A DNA stretch of 27,570 nt, from positions 1 through 27,570 of the IMG/VR virus record IMGVR_UViG_3300015373_000036. The stretch is one strand, 5' to 3'. Origin of the DNA: a virus. Shown here in pieces: positions 1-5,995 of this stretch; within the stretch, counting starts at the first letter, position 1, and each line of letters opens with the position of its first letter. A program made the translations under genes and the position numbers. The notes beneath the pieces are model-generated. The model searched no databases and was not told the DNA's origin. It saw only the letters and a list, made by a program, of their open reading frames with translations.

Positions 1-18
1 CAGCCTCTTTCGAGGCTG
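1..18 (-). terminator. Hairpin at the left edge, likely terminator of the last gene
   Basis: A perfect 7-bp stem closes a 4-nt loop. Read on the minus strand it is CAGCCTC-GAAA-GAGGCTG, a GNRA-type tetraloop. It lies 20 nt beyond the stop codon of the only gene that reads into it, which is where an intrinsic terminator would sit. Any U-tract would fall outside the window, so termination is inferred from position and stem strength. Confidence 0.55.
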
Positions 19-37
19 GCCAAGTACTACTCAGTGC

Positions 38-556
38 CTAGCTGTGATCGCGGTCGTACCGGCGGTCAACCGGTGCCGTGACTGTCAGCTCTGCATCCTT
101 CTTACGAAGCGTTACAGCGTGAACGCTGGTGGCGTTCGCGCCCACGAGGTCAACCACAACCTCGCATTCCACTGTGCCCCAATGAAATCCCTTGGCACGG
201 TCCCGCTTGAGACGCTCAGCGCCCTTACGGTGTTCCGAGGGATTCCAGAAGACGTTCTTACCGTGGCCCTCACCGGTGAAGATCAAAACCGATGAGCCGT
301 AACGGGTTTCAACCCACTTCCATTCGACCGGTTCGTCGTTCTCGTTGAGCACCCAGGCAAGCTCGGCGCGACCATTGTTCTCGGCCGCACGAGCACAGGC
401 GGAATACACACCGGCCATACAGCCGGAAGCCCATTGGCTCAGGAAACCGTCGGTGTCGCAGCGGTCGAAGCTGTCCTGCTTCTCTTGCTCGCGACCCTTG
501 GCCATTGCCCGCCATTCGGCCGGAGTGTGATCCATCGGGTAGTAAACGTCGCTCAT
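38..556 (-). CDS. Conserved phage protein of unknown function (172 aa)
   Basis: I do not recognise a function, but the protein resembles a hypothetical family seen in many actinobacteriophages. Its N-terminal part carries a motif like SFDRCDTDGFLSQWASG (about residues 28-44). The C-terminal part has GKNVFWNPS and a stretch ending in GANATSVHAVTL. It is soluble, with no signal peptide or membrane segment. The start is placed at ATG 556 because GGAGA lies 6 nt upstream. The frame stays open to 793, but that extension has atypical composition and no ribosome site. The gene is separated from the lysis genes by a long non-coding region, so it is probably transcribed from its own promoter and may belong to a different expression class. 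A hairpin follows the stop codon. Confidence 0.8.
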   Translation of the reverse strand: MSDVYYPMDHTPAEWRAMAKGREQEKQDSFDRCDTDGFLSQWASGCMAGVYSACARAAENNGRAELAWVLNENDEPVEWKWVETRYGSSVLIFTGEGHGKNVFWNPSEHRKGAERLKRDRAKGFHWGTVECEVVVDLVGANATSVHAVTLRKKDAELTVTAPVDRRYDRDHS

Positions 557-575
557 GTGTGTCTCCAATCTTGTT

Positions 576-594
576 GCCAGACAGCCGGTCTGGC
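576..594 (-). promoter_or_regulatory. Hairpin in the leader of the 172-aa gene
   Basis: A perfect 7-bp inverted repeat (gccagac / gtctggc) with a 5-nt loop lies 20 nt upstream of the start codon at 556 and just upstream of its ribosome site. The same repeat could act as a DNA operator or as an RNA leader hairpin. The sequence alone does not decide which. Confidence 0.4.
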
Positions 595-983
595 GCGGTA
601 GGTCTGAAGGACCATGCAACCCAGCACCCGAAAGTGTTGGGAAGCAAAGCTTTTCAGCTCTGTGATTGGAGGAGACAGGATTGGATGCGGAGTCACGCGC
701 TACACTGACGCGGCTAGATGGATGACGTGGAACGCACTCTCTAGTCTGACGCGAATTCCCTATGAAGCCAACATGTTTCGGCTGGTCTGACACAATGAAC
801 GGGGGACGTACTCTCGGTTGCTATCCGCCAAATCCTTTATTGCGCAACGCGGCTCGTCGATTGCCCGAGTCTTACGCGCGTGCCTGGGAACGGGAGCTTG
901 GGTCACATTCTGGCGTGGTCCTCGCGGGTGCGAGGGCGGGGTGCGATGTCCCGCGCCGCGTGTTGCTCCGTGTTCTGTTGTCA

Positions 984-1000
984 CCCTGGCAGAGCCAGGG
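984..1000. promoter_or_regulatory. Stable hairpin just downstream of the candidate promoter
   Basis: ccctggc-aga-gccaggg is a perfect 7-bp GC-rich stem with a 3-nt loop. If minus-strand transcription starts near 1003, as the promoter at 1010-1039 predicts, the RNA would begin with this stem-loop within a few nucleotides of its 5' end. Such an end would protect a long leader or a small RNA. It has no U-tract, so it does not look like a classical terminator. Confidence 0.45.
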
Positions 1001-1009
1001 CTTGGCCGT

Positions 1010-1039
1010 AGCCTAGTACCGTGCATATGCAAAAGTCAA
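1010..1039 (-). promoter_or_regulatory. Candidate minus-strand promoter
   Basis: On the minus strand, TTGACT (1039-1034) is followed after 18 nt by TAGGCT (1015-1010), which fits the TANNNT -10 pattern common in mycobacteria. The expected start is near 1003. It points towards the 172-aa gene at 38-556, which would have a leader of about 450 nt. Two direct repeats lie immediately upstream of the -35 box. Confidence 0.4.
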
Positions 1040-1040
1040 A

Positions 1041-1070
1041 TCAGCATGGCAAACCCGCAGGTCAGCATGG
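1041..1070. repeat. Two 9-bp direct repeats upstream of the -35 box
   Basis: The 9-mer tcagcatgg occurs at 1041-1049 and 1062-1070, a centre-to-centre distance of 21 bp, about two helical turns. The first copy lies one base upstream of the TTGACT box at 1034-1039. This is the geometry expected of an activator or repressor binding pair on one DNA face. No regulator gene is in the window. Confidence 0.45.
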
Positions 1071-1128
1071 GTAGTTAGACTAGCTGTCATTGTGATTCTC
1101 GGGCGTGTCGGAATCGCCCCTGAAAACG

Positions 1129-1179
1129 AAAAGTCAAGGGCTGCAAGGGAATTTAATCCGCATGCAGCCCTTGGCTTTT
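1129..1179. terminator. Long inverted repeat, probable (possibly bidirectional) terminator
   Basis: The arms 1129-1144 and 1164-1179 pair over 16 positions around a 19-nt loop. The one non-Watson-Crick position (1134/1174) is U-G in a rightward RNA and A-C in a leftward RNA. The stem begins with AAAAG and ends with CTTTT, and both flanks are T-rich in the direction leaving the stem. It sits about 100 nt after the stop of the last lysis-region gene (1282), so it can end the leftward late operon. The wobble suggests it also works on rightward transcripts. Confidence 0.7.
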
Positions 1180-1189
1180 CAGTGTTTAT

Positions 1190-1262
1190 GCAGGTCAGAG
1201 AGCTATTGTGCCCCGATCATGAAGTTGACCTGCGAAGATGGCAGGTGCCCAAGGGTGGGCAC
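1190..1262. terminator. Two further stem-loops after the lysis operon
   Basis: gcaggtca (1190-1197) pairs perfectly with tgacctgc (1226-1233) around a 28-nt loop. gtgccc (1245-1250) pairs with gggcac (1257-1262) around a 6-nt loop. Both lie between the stop codon at 1282 and the long stem at 1129-1179, forming a run of three stems at the operon end. They may assist termination or block 3' exonucleases. Neither has an obvious U-tract of its own. Confidence 0.35.
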
Positions 1263-1281
1263 GTGCACCCTGGTAACACGC

Positions 1282-1509
1282 TCAGCGATGCCGTTTCTTG
1301 CCACCTGAGTGCCCCGCTGAGCCACGTTCGGCCGGTGCCCGTGCCATCGCAGACAGGTACTCGGCGAGCCGACGTTGCGCGTTCAGCACGGCCGGATGCA
1401 ACAGCGTGGCCTGCACGGTGGGCGGGCAGTCGCGCAGCTCGGGCAGTGGGATCGGCAACCATTGCTCGGCCATGTCGTGAATCACCGAGTAGTTGTCGGG
1501 TGCGGTCAT
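1282..1509 (-). CDS. Small protein of unknown function (75 aa)
   Basis: Function not recognised. The start ATG at 1509 overlaps the TGA of the holin-like gene (1506-1508) in an ATGA arrangement, which is good evidence that it is translated with that gene. The protein is soluble: a helical-looking middle (about residues 25-55) is followed by a basic tail rich in Gly, Lys and Arg. It is the last gene of the leftward operon and is followed by three stem-loops. Placement next to two holin-like genes makes a lysis-accessory role possible, but nothing in the sequence shows it. Confidence 0.7.
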   Translation of the reverse strand: MTAPDNYSVIHDMAEQWLPIPLPELRDCPPTVQATLLHPAVLNAQRRLAEYLSAMARAPAERGSAGHSGGKKRHR

Positions 1510-1811
1510 GCTCCGCTCGTATCAACAACAGGCGTAAACCCGGAAGACACAACAGGATTCGCCAGCGGCACCGCCTCGTTGGGCGTGAGATAGGTCAGCA
1601 CAGCCGTGAGAATGCTTATGGCAGTAGTGATTTGCTTCTCGTACTGCTTGGGGATCAGGAACCCGAACCGGCTGGATACCAGTGTCAGCACGGTGAGTAG
1701 CGCACCAATGCCGCTCACGATGGCCTTGCGCGCACTCTTGGCCTTGTCCTGTATCTCGGGCGGCAGGTATCCAATGAGCTTGTCCACCAAGCCAGTGATG
1801 TCGAATGCCAT
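1506..1811 (-). CDS. Holin-like two-TM membrane protein (101 aa)
   Basis: The protein resembles small mycobacteriophage holins. A short amphipathic N-terminus (IGYLPPEIQDKAKSARK) is followed by a first hydrophobic segment at about residues 31-50 (IVSGIGALLTVLTLV) and a second at about 64-80 (ITTAISILTAVLTYL). That segment is followed by LTPNEAVPLANP, a pattern typical of this family. Holins accumulate in the cytoplasmic membrane and release the lysin at the end of infection. GAGGAG lies 7 nt upstream of ATG 1811, just after the preceding gene's stop at 1823. The gene is close behind a second membrane protein and two wall hydrolases, which supports a lysis role. The exact topology is a prediction. 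Confidence 0.75.
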   Translation of the reverse strand: MAFDITGLVDKLIGYLPPEIQDKAKSARKAIVSGIGALLTVLTLVSSRFGFLIPKQYEKQITTAISILTAVLTYLTPNEAVPLANPVVSSGFTPVVDTSGA

Positions 1812-1822
1812 GCGAATCTCCT

Positions 1823-2416
1823 CTACTGTTCTGCCGGTGTCGGTTTCGGCACCGGCATGATTTCCACACGCTCACCCGGTGTGCGTATGGTCGGCGTGAT
1901 ACGCAGCCGCATCACGTACGAAACCACTGTCTGGATAACAGTTTTGATCAACAATGCGCCGAACAGTATCCAGGTGTCCTTGGACAGCGGATCGACACCG
2001 GCAAGTGTAGTCAGCACTGCGACGAGCGCAAACGTTAAATCAATTCCCAAGCCCTGCAAGAACGTTCGGCCCGACCGGCTACGAGCGTCGGCCACCACCA
2101 GCTCCTTGCCCCGCTCTGTGGTGGCCGTGATCGTCGGATGCTCCCAGTCGATGTCCTGTCCGGTGCGCACGGCGTCAATCGTCTCGTGTGCGAAATCCCC
2201 TGCGGCATCCCGCAATTGGGGCGCAGACTCGCGTATCGCCTGAGCGAAGGCCTCGCGCATGATCGCTGCGAGGTCGATGGTGCCCTGTTTGCTGGGCAGG
2301 TTCTCGGTTGGTGTAACAGGCTGTGGCGCAACAGGTTCCGGTTTCGCCGGCGGCTCGACGACAGGTTGCTGTGGCGTGTCGTCCTCGGGCTGAAATTGAT
2401 CCCACGGCAGGCTCAT
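1823..2416 (-). CDS. Second holin-like membrane protein with a long N-terminal domain (197 aa)
   Basis: The first 40 residues are proline-rich (repeated PxPV runs). They are followed by a helical soluble part with many Ala, Glu and Arg (about 45-115). Two hydrophobic segments near the C-terminus (about 122-141 with LTFALVAVLTTLAGV, and 148-169 with WILFGALLIKTVIQTVVSYV) are separated by a short polar turn. It overlaps the DUF4185 gene upstream by ATGA. A two-TM protein beside a shorter two-TM holin in mycobacteriophage lysis cassettes is often a second holin or an antiholin. Which of the two genes forms the lethal hole cannot be read from the sequence. It could also be a tail or envelope accessory protein. 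Confidence 0.65.
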   Translation of the reverse strand: MSLPWDQFQPEDDTPQQPVVEPPAKPEPVAPQPVTPTENLPSKQGTIDLAAIMREAFAQAIRESAPQLRDAAGDFAHETIDAVRTGQDIDWEHPTITATTERGKELVVADARSRSGRTFLQGLGIDLTFALVAVLTTLAGVDPLSKDTWILFGALLIKTVIQTVVSYVMRLRITPTIRTPGERVEIMPVPKPTPAEQ

Positions 2417-3741
2417 CCGAGTGACTCCTGTACTCGCGCATACAGTTTAGCGGTATCGATACCAGCCTTACCGGCCAGCGCCGCCACCATGGCCTGAGTG
2501 AAAAGCCCCTCGGCCCTTGCGTTTAAGACATGCCCAAGCTGATCGTCGGTGTCTTTTGGGTGACGTGGCCGTCCGTTGCTCATGTCGTACCACCCGCGTT
2601 CCTTGGCGAATATCTGCTCGACAGCCTCGCGCAACGTGATGTTCTCACCTTCCGGCGTGGTGATCTTTATGCTGCCTGATGCCGAAAGTTCGCGCAGCAG
2701 AAGCTCATACAGTTCTTGTGGTGTCATGGTGCCTCCGGTGTCGACGGGTGCGGGTGGTGTGGGTGCGGGTATGGGTGGTGATGGCGGTTCCACAGCCAGT
2801 GGTCCCTGTGGTACCAGCGTGTCATCGAAGCGGACCACCCAGTACGGGTCATTGGTCGCTGTGTTCCATTGCGAGACAAGGAATCTCATCCCATTCGGCT
2901 GAATCAACCGGGAACTCGGCGCGATGTATCCGCCGTAGAGTTGCGGAAAGTCTTGCCCGCGTGCGTAATCCACCCGATTCGCCCTCGACCAATCGTCGGT
3001 GGGATTGACCACCGTGAGCGCGGTCTGACAGTAGCGGTCCACGTCGAAAAAACTCAGCACACAATTGCCTTGCAGGTAGCGGAAACACAGCTCGCCGTAG
3101 CGCCCCGGCAGAATGGGGTTGCCGTTGTTGCACGGTTCCCAGTCGCCGTGCGGGAACTCTCGAGCTGCGTTGCGCCACAACCAGATTGGCTGATCACGTG
3201 CGAGCCCGTTGGTGCCGAAGATGTACACGTAGTCGCCCACCACATCGAACGTCAGCATCGTATTGCCAGGATGCCCAACATGATTCATGTTCGCATCGAG
3301 GTGCACCAGGCTCACGTACGGGTCGGTCTTCTGCCAGTCGTACAGGTCGCGAGATTGCCAGAACACCGTGCGCTTCTCACGCCCCAGACCGGCCGTCACC
3401 ATCAGCGCCGCATACCACCAATCCCCAACGCGCACAAAGTCACACGGCAGGATGGTGCTGAAATCGGGGTTGTTGTGCGGGTAGTCAAAGAGTTGTTTGC
3501 GCCGCCCATTGGGGTCGATGCCGTCCCGTGTAGGCACGCCAAGCACGTTAAGGTCATTGTCGTAGCACACAATTGAGGGTGACTGCCACTCGCCCTGCAT
3601 TCGCCAGTATTCAAAATTGTCTCCGAACATCGCTGCGACACAGTGTCTTTGATCGTCCCAGCGTAGGATGCCAAGGTCCGCCGATTCCATCGCCACCCTG
3701 GTCGTCACCCCAACGCCGGTGACGTTGTTGAGTCTAGGCAT
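2413..3741 (-). CDS. DUF4185 (GH183-type) protein, probable arabinan hydrolase (442 aa)
   Basis: Residues about 10-310 look like the DUF4185 fold. The N-terminal signature has ADLGI-WDD, then FGDNF, then GEWQSPSIV, and later GELCFRYLQGNCVLSFFD. From memory, mycobacterial members are endo-D-arabinofuranosidases (family GH183) that cut the arabinan of arabinogalactan. Activity of this phage protein is inferred. A proline-rich linker (about 318-335) joins a C-terminal helical region that contains MTPQELYELLLREL and later LGHVLNARAEGLFTQAMVAALAG, possibly an oligomerisation or attachment module. The gene overlaps the lysin upstream (ATG 3741 versus TAG 3734) and the membrane gene downstream (ATGA). 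It therefore belongs to the lysis and wall-degradation block, although a tail-fibre role is also possible. Confidence 0.75.
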   Translation of the reverse strand: MPRLNNVTGVGVTTRVAMESADLGILRWDDQRHCVAAMFGDNFEYWRMQGEWQSPSIVCYDNDLNVLGVPTRDGIDPNGRRKQLFDYPHNNPDFSTILPCDFVRVGDWWYAALMVTAGLGREKRTVFWQSRDLYDWQKTDPYVSLVHLDANMNHVGHPGNTMLTFDVVGDYVYIFGTNGLARDQPIWLWRNAAREFPHGDWEPCNNGNPILPGRYGELCFRYLQGNCVLSFFDVDRYCQTALTVVNPTDDWSRANRVDYARGQDFPQLYGGYIAPSSRLIQPNGMRFLVSQWNTATNDPYWVVRFDDTLVPQGPLAVEPPSPPIPAPTPPAPVDTGGTMTPQELYELLLRELSASGSIKITTPEGENITLREAVEQIFAKERGWYDMSNGRPRHPKDTDDQLGHVLNARAEGLFTQAMVAALAGKAGIDTAKLYARVQESLG

Positions 3742-4771
3742 TGAACTGCGCTCCTATCGCGCCGCATAGCTCCTCGATGTCTGACGTCGAAAGATCAAGC
3801 GGCCCACCAGTATCCGGCTCCTTGATGGCCTCGGGCAATCCGAACACGCTGTACAGCTCGGCCAAATTGTATGGCGTCCAATTCATGTCGACCGGCTGAC
3901 CAGGCCACGGCATCACGTCGGTAGCCCGGTCGGTGTACTGATGGGCGAACGCCTCACGCGCCACGGTGTTCTGTGTGACGCCGGTCAAATCGCCTGGCCT
4001 GCCGTTGTATTGGGGAATCACCAGCTCGAGTGCGTACGGTCGTTTCAGCCATAATCCACTGTCCGCGTTGGGATTCCAGTAACCGATCACCCGGCGCTGA
4101 TTGCCGTACCAGCCGCGCATCCGATTGATTTCGTCGTTCACTTCCGCAGACTGGTCGCCCCGTATCCTGCCCTGGTCACCCTCCACGTCGACCATCGTTA
4201 ATGTGCTGTCGTGCAACCACATTCCATGATCCATCAGAATCTGCCGGTGCAGATCGCAATTGGCCTGCCCCGGCCGAAAGAAGTAGTACGCGATCACGAT
4301 GCTCAACTGGTCACTGGCCAGCAATTCCAGTGCGGCAGCACAATTCTCAGCGACGAGAGCATCCTCGGTGTCGCCGGTGTTGGTGCGAAAGCACCACACG
4401 CCGTACTGGTATTCCTTTGTGACAGCGGTCTTTTGGTACTGCGACACGTCGGCCCAGTAGGTGCCGCCATCACTGGGTGTGACCGGCTTGCGATCCATCA
4501 CCAGGTCGGTGCTCTTGCGAAAGAAGCTGAATCCGTCGGAGCGAATCTTGCGCGTGATGAAGTCCGCAGTGCGTGGGTTCCGATACGTGTCAAAGCCCAT
4601 CTGCCAATGCATTTCGTCTTGCGGATTGCCGTTCCATACCTCGCCGCCCCACCGGACCACACCCTCGTAGTAGTCCAACAGCTCGTTGATGGTGTCCTGC
4701 TGGTCGCGAGAGAACGTCTCATAGGCATGGAACGGATGATCGTTCCAGTTTAAATCCATTGCACTGCCGCT
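3734..4771 (-). CDS. Lysin A, main segment: M15 peptidase remainder + GH25 muramidase (second frame)
   Basis: This segment starts at the codons for SGSAMD and carries the rest of an M15 zinc peptidase, including the second histidine motif MHWQ. It is followed by a GH25-like muramidase: YWADVSQYQ near its start, VDVEGD holding the DxE pair, and AFAHQYTD. With the N-terminal segment at 4782-5012 it gives a lysin of about 421-425 aa that would cut the peptide stem and the glycan of peptidoglycan. The frame is +1 relative to the N-terminal segment. This reading frame is open back to a TTG at 4891, but the codons between 4891 and 4772 overlap the N-terminal segment and look like shadow. The stop overlaps the start of the DUF4185 gene. 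It could instead be a tail-tip lysin. Confidence 0.75.
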   Translation of the reverse strand, partial: SGSAMDLNWNDHPFHAYETFSRDQQDTINELLDYYEGVVRWGGEVWNGNPQDEMHWQMGFDTYRNPRTADFITRKIRSDGFSFFRKSTDLVMDRKPVTPSDGGTYWADVSQYQKTAVTKEYQYGVWCFRTNTGDTEDALVAENCAAALELLASDQLSIVIAYYFFRPGQANCDLHRQILMDHGMWLHDSTLTMVDVEGDQGRIRGDQSAEVNDEINRMRGWYGNQRRVIGYWNPNADSGLWLKRPYALELVIPQYNGRPGDLTGVTQNTVAREAFAHQYTDRATDVMPWPGQPVDMNWTPYNLAELYSVFGLPEAIKEPDTGGPLDLSTSDIEELCGAIGAQFNA

Positions 4772-4784
4772 GAATTCGGCTTCA
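4772..4784 (-). other. 13-nt interruption at CTT-TGA inside the lysin zinc motif
   Basis: The N-terminal segment ends ...Ser-Asn-His-Leu at codon CTT (4787-4785), directly followed by TGA. After 13 nt (TGAAGCCGAATTC on the minus strand) the other frame continues with Ser-Gly-Ser-Ala-Met-Asp. Removing exactly these 13 nt gives SNHLSGSAMD, which matches the M15 zinc motif SxHxxGxAxD. A simple +1 shift at CTT-TGA instead inserts Glu-Ala-Glu-Phe and breaks the His-to-Gly spacing. CUU-UGA is also the codon pair at the +1 shift site of bacterial prfB, though no purine-rich Shine-Dalgarno-like sequence lies just upstream here. Confidence 0.7.
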
Positions 4785-5012
4785 AAGGTGGTTGGATGTA
4801 GCCACAGAGTTTGTGGGTGTCCAACCGCCTTCGTCAGTACCTCCTCTCGAGTTCTGCAAGCTCTCAATGAACAAATGATAGTCTGCCGCAAAGGCTTTCA
4901 AGATTGTCGAGGGCTGCCCTTGCTGTAGTGGAATCATGATGTCCACACCAGGGATGGTCGAGCGATCCAATTGGTTGGAACCACATTGGGGCCAACCGTT
5001 TTCGGTGATCAT
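4782..5012 (-). CDS. Lysin A, N-terminal segment of the M15 peptidase (76 aa, first frame)
   Basis: The start ATG at 5012 follows the preceding stop (5020) by a few bases, with AGGAG about 5 nt upstream. The sequence opens MITENGWPQCGS, has QGQPSTILKAFAADYHLFIE in the middle and ends in WTPTNSVATSNHL. This is typical of the N-terminal half of D-Ala-D-Ala-carboxypeptidase-like (M15) domains in actinobacteriophage lysins. It contains only the first zinc-ligand histidine (His75). Alone it cannot be active, because the aspartate (SGSAMD) and the second histidine lie in the other frame at 3734-4771. Either a recoding event joins the two parts or the gene is broken. Confidence 0.75.
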   Translation of the reverse strand: MITENGWPQCGSNQLDRSTIPGVDIMIPLQQGQPSTILKAFAADYHLFIESLQNSRGGTDEGGWTPTNSVATSNHL

Positions 5013-5019
5013 AGTTCTC

Positions 5020-5364
5020 CTAATCCGGCAGTACGCCGAGCGGATGAGCGTTGGGCTGAATGTTCTCCATCGTGATGCAGTCCAGTGCCAGCACACCGGA
5101 TTGACTGAGTACCACCGGGATTGGCAGTTTGTTCACCGCCCAGAACACCGGCAGCGTGGGATGATAGCAGTAGATCACCCAGTGCCACATTCCTTCTGGC
5201 ACATCAACATTGGCTCGCCCGATCTGCTCACCGTTGGGCATCATGTCCCACTGAATCATCCCCCGCCTGTAGCGCGAATCTGACATCGGTTCTTGCCCAA
5301 GATGATTCACCGCCCCGGCATAGATCGGCAGGACGGTGAACCTCAGCGTTCCATCGGAAGACAT
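5020..5364 (-). CDS. Small minor-tail-region protein (114 aa), function unknown
   Basis: Not assigned to a named family. The start ATG at 5364 overlaps the stop of the preceding gene (TAATG), so coupling is likely. The frame is open further upstream, but that part is antisense-like filler over the preceding gene. The protein is rich in aromatic and beta-prone residues, with MWHWVIYCYHPTLPVFWAVNK near its middle followed by LPIPVVLSQSGVLALDCI. This suggests a compact beta fold such as a tail-fibre tip or chaperone. It has no signal peptide. It lies between minor tail genes and the lysin gene. Confidence 0.7.
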   Translation of the reverse strand: MSSDGTLRFTVLPIYAGAVNHLGQEPMSDSRYRRGMIQWDMMPNGEQIGRANVDVPEGMWHWVIYCYHPTLPVFWAVNKLPIPVVLSQSGVLALDCITMENIQPNAHPLGVLPD

Positions 5365-5714
5365 TATGTCTGAGTGTAATTCGGCGTTACCACAAGCTGG
5401 CCCTGAGCACTGAACACCACATCGGTCACGTCGGCCTTGTCGACCATGTTCGCGCCGGATACCGCTGACCCCAACAGGATATGGGTCACCGTCGATGGCG
5501 GAACGTCCAGCGTGACTGCGCTCCCGTTGATCACGCCACCCGTGCTCGATGTCCACGTAGTCTGCTTACGTGCGTAAGCTGGTGAACCACCGGCACTTTC
5601 GTTACTCGGCGTGGCCGTAGTGCCGGGATCGGCTGTGGCAGAACCGATCCAGGTCCCGAGCAACTTGTAGGCGTCGGCCAGGGCTTGCCTCGATGTCGCA
5701 ACTGCAATTGGCAT
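5364..5714 (-). CDS. Minor-tail-region protein (116 aa)
   Basis: The start at ATG 5714 gives MPIAVATSRQALADAYKLLG. An extension to 5798 is open but runs antisense-like over the lipoprotein gene. The N-terminal helix is followed by a Thr/Ser/Gly-rich beta region with YARKQTTWTSSTGGVINGSAV and a C-terminal QGQLVVTPNYTQT. Proteins of this pattern occur among minor tail genes of several mycobacteriophages. I infer a virion role such as a fibre or receptor-binding accessory. The stop overlaps the next gene (TAATG). A GAAAGG purine run lies about 12 nt upstream of the start, which is somewhat far for a ribosome site. Confidence 0.7.
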   Translation of the reverse strand: MPIAVATSRQALADAYKLLGTWIGSATADPGTTATPSNESAGGSPAYARKQTTWTSSTGGVINGSAVTLDVPPSTVTHILLGSAVSGANMVDKADVTDVVFSAQGQLVVTPNYTQT

Positions 5715-5737
5715 GGTGCACTTAACCTTTCGTTGTT

Positions 5738-5977
5738 TTACGGTGTTGCGGTGACCGTTTGGGTCACCCATCCAGACGGTGTGCCCGCTGGATAGCAATG
5801 GTTGAGCTTCATGTCATTTTTGTGGTCGCCGTTAGGGTCTTGTATGGCACAGCTTTCGGTGCCGTCTGGGTTGACCGTTTTCAGCACGGTAGGTGGCGGG
5901 GTGTTGCTCTTACTGCTGCACCCGGCCAGCACCACGGCGGTGACGAGCACCAAACCGAACATGCGAATGCGAATCAT
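5738..5977 (-). CDS. Predicted small lipoprotein (79 aa)
   Basis: Two arginines precede a hydrophobic stretch (MFGLVLVTAVVLAGC), ending in a textbook lipobox L-A-G-C at residues 16-19. After cleavage the mature protein would start at Cys19 with a Ser/Lys/Asn/Pro linker, then about 50 polar residues with two more cysteines (in SCAIQ and NHCYP) that could form a disulfide. AAAGGA lies 7-8 nt upstream of ATG 5977. Signal peptidase II processing and membrane anchoring follow from the motif; the job is unknown. By analogy with T5 Llp-type phage lipoproteins, a superinfection-exclusion role is possible. It interrupts a run of minor tail genes, so it may be a moron or accessory gene. Confidence 0.8.
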   Translation of the reverse strand: MIRIRMFGLVLVTAVVLAGCSSKSNTPPPTVLKTVNPDGTESCAIQDPNGDHKNDMKLNHCYPAGTPSGWVTQTVTATP

Positions 5978-5995
5978 AGTGTGTTCCTTTCACTT

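Larger units (their letters stand above)
557..1281. other. Non-coding region of about 725 bp with hairpins and promoter signals
   Basis: No convincing gene is present on either strand. Open frames of 60-90 codons exist, but they lack ribosome sites and have arginine- and proline-rich shadow composition. From left to right the region holds a leader hairpin (576-594), a 7-bp stem with an AGA loop (984-1000), a candidate minus-strand promoter (1010-1039), two direct repeats (1041-1049, 1062-1070), a long terminator-like stem (1129-1179) and two further stems (1190-1233, 1245-1262). I saw no tRNA cloverleaf. It is the only long gap in the window and divides the lysis genes from the next transcription unit. 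Confidence 0.7.

Noticed and set aside
661-708. Plus-strand leader peptide after a GGAGGAGACAGG-like site
   Set aside because: The site is followed by ATG and only seven codons, with no gene downstream on that strand; probably chance.
557-793. N-terminal extension of the 172-aa gene to 793
   Set aside because: No ribosome site, atypical composition, and a strong GGAGA site at the internal ATG 556.
557-1281. tRNA or tmRNA gene
   Set aside because: Hairpins are present but no cloverleaf, T-loop or CCA pattern could be found on either strand.
1092-1700. 202-codon plus-strand frame
   Set aside because: Lies antisense to coupled lysis-region genes, with arginine-rich shadow composition and no ribosome site.
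2869-3576. 235-codon plus-strand frame
   Set aside because: Antisense to the DUF4185 coding region; no motif and no upstream signal.
4785-4891. Independent start of the second lysin frame at TTG 4891
   Set aside because: The codons before SGSAMD overlap the good N-terminal lysin frame and have no lysin-like sequence; a GAGGAGG inside this part is followed only by CTG in that frame.
3734-5012. Group I/II intron or intein as cause of the split lysin
   Set aside because: Only 13 nt separate the two halves, far too short for either element.
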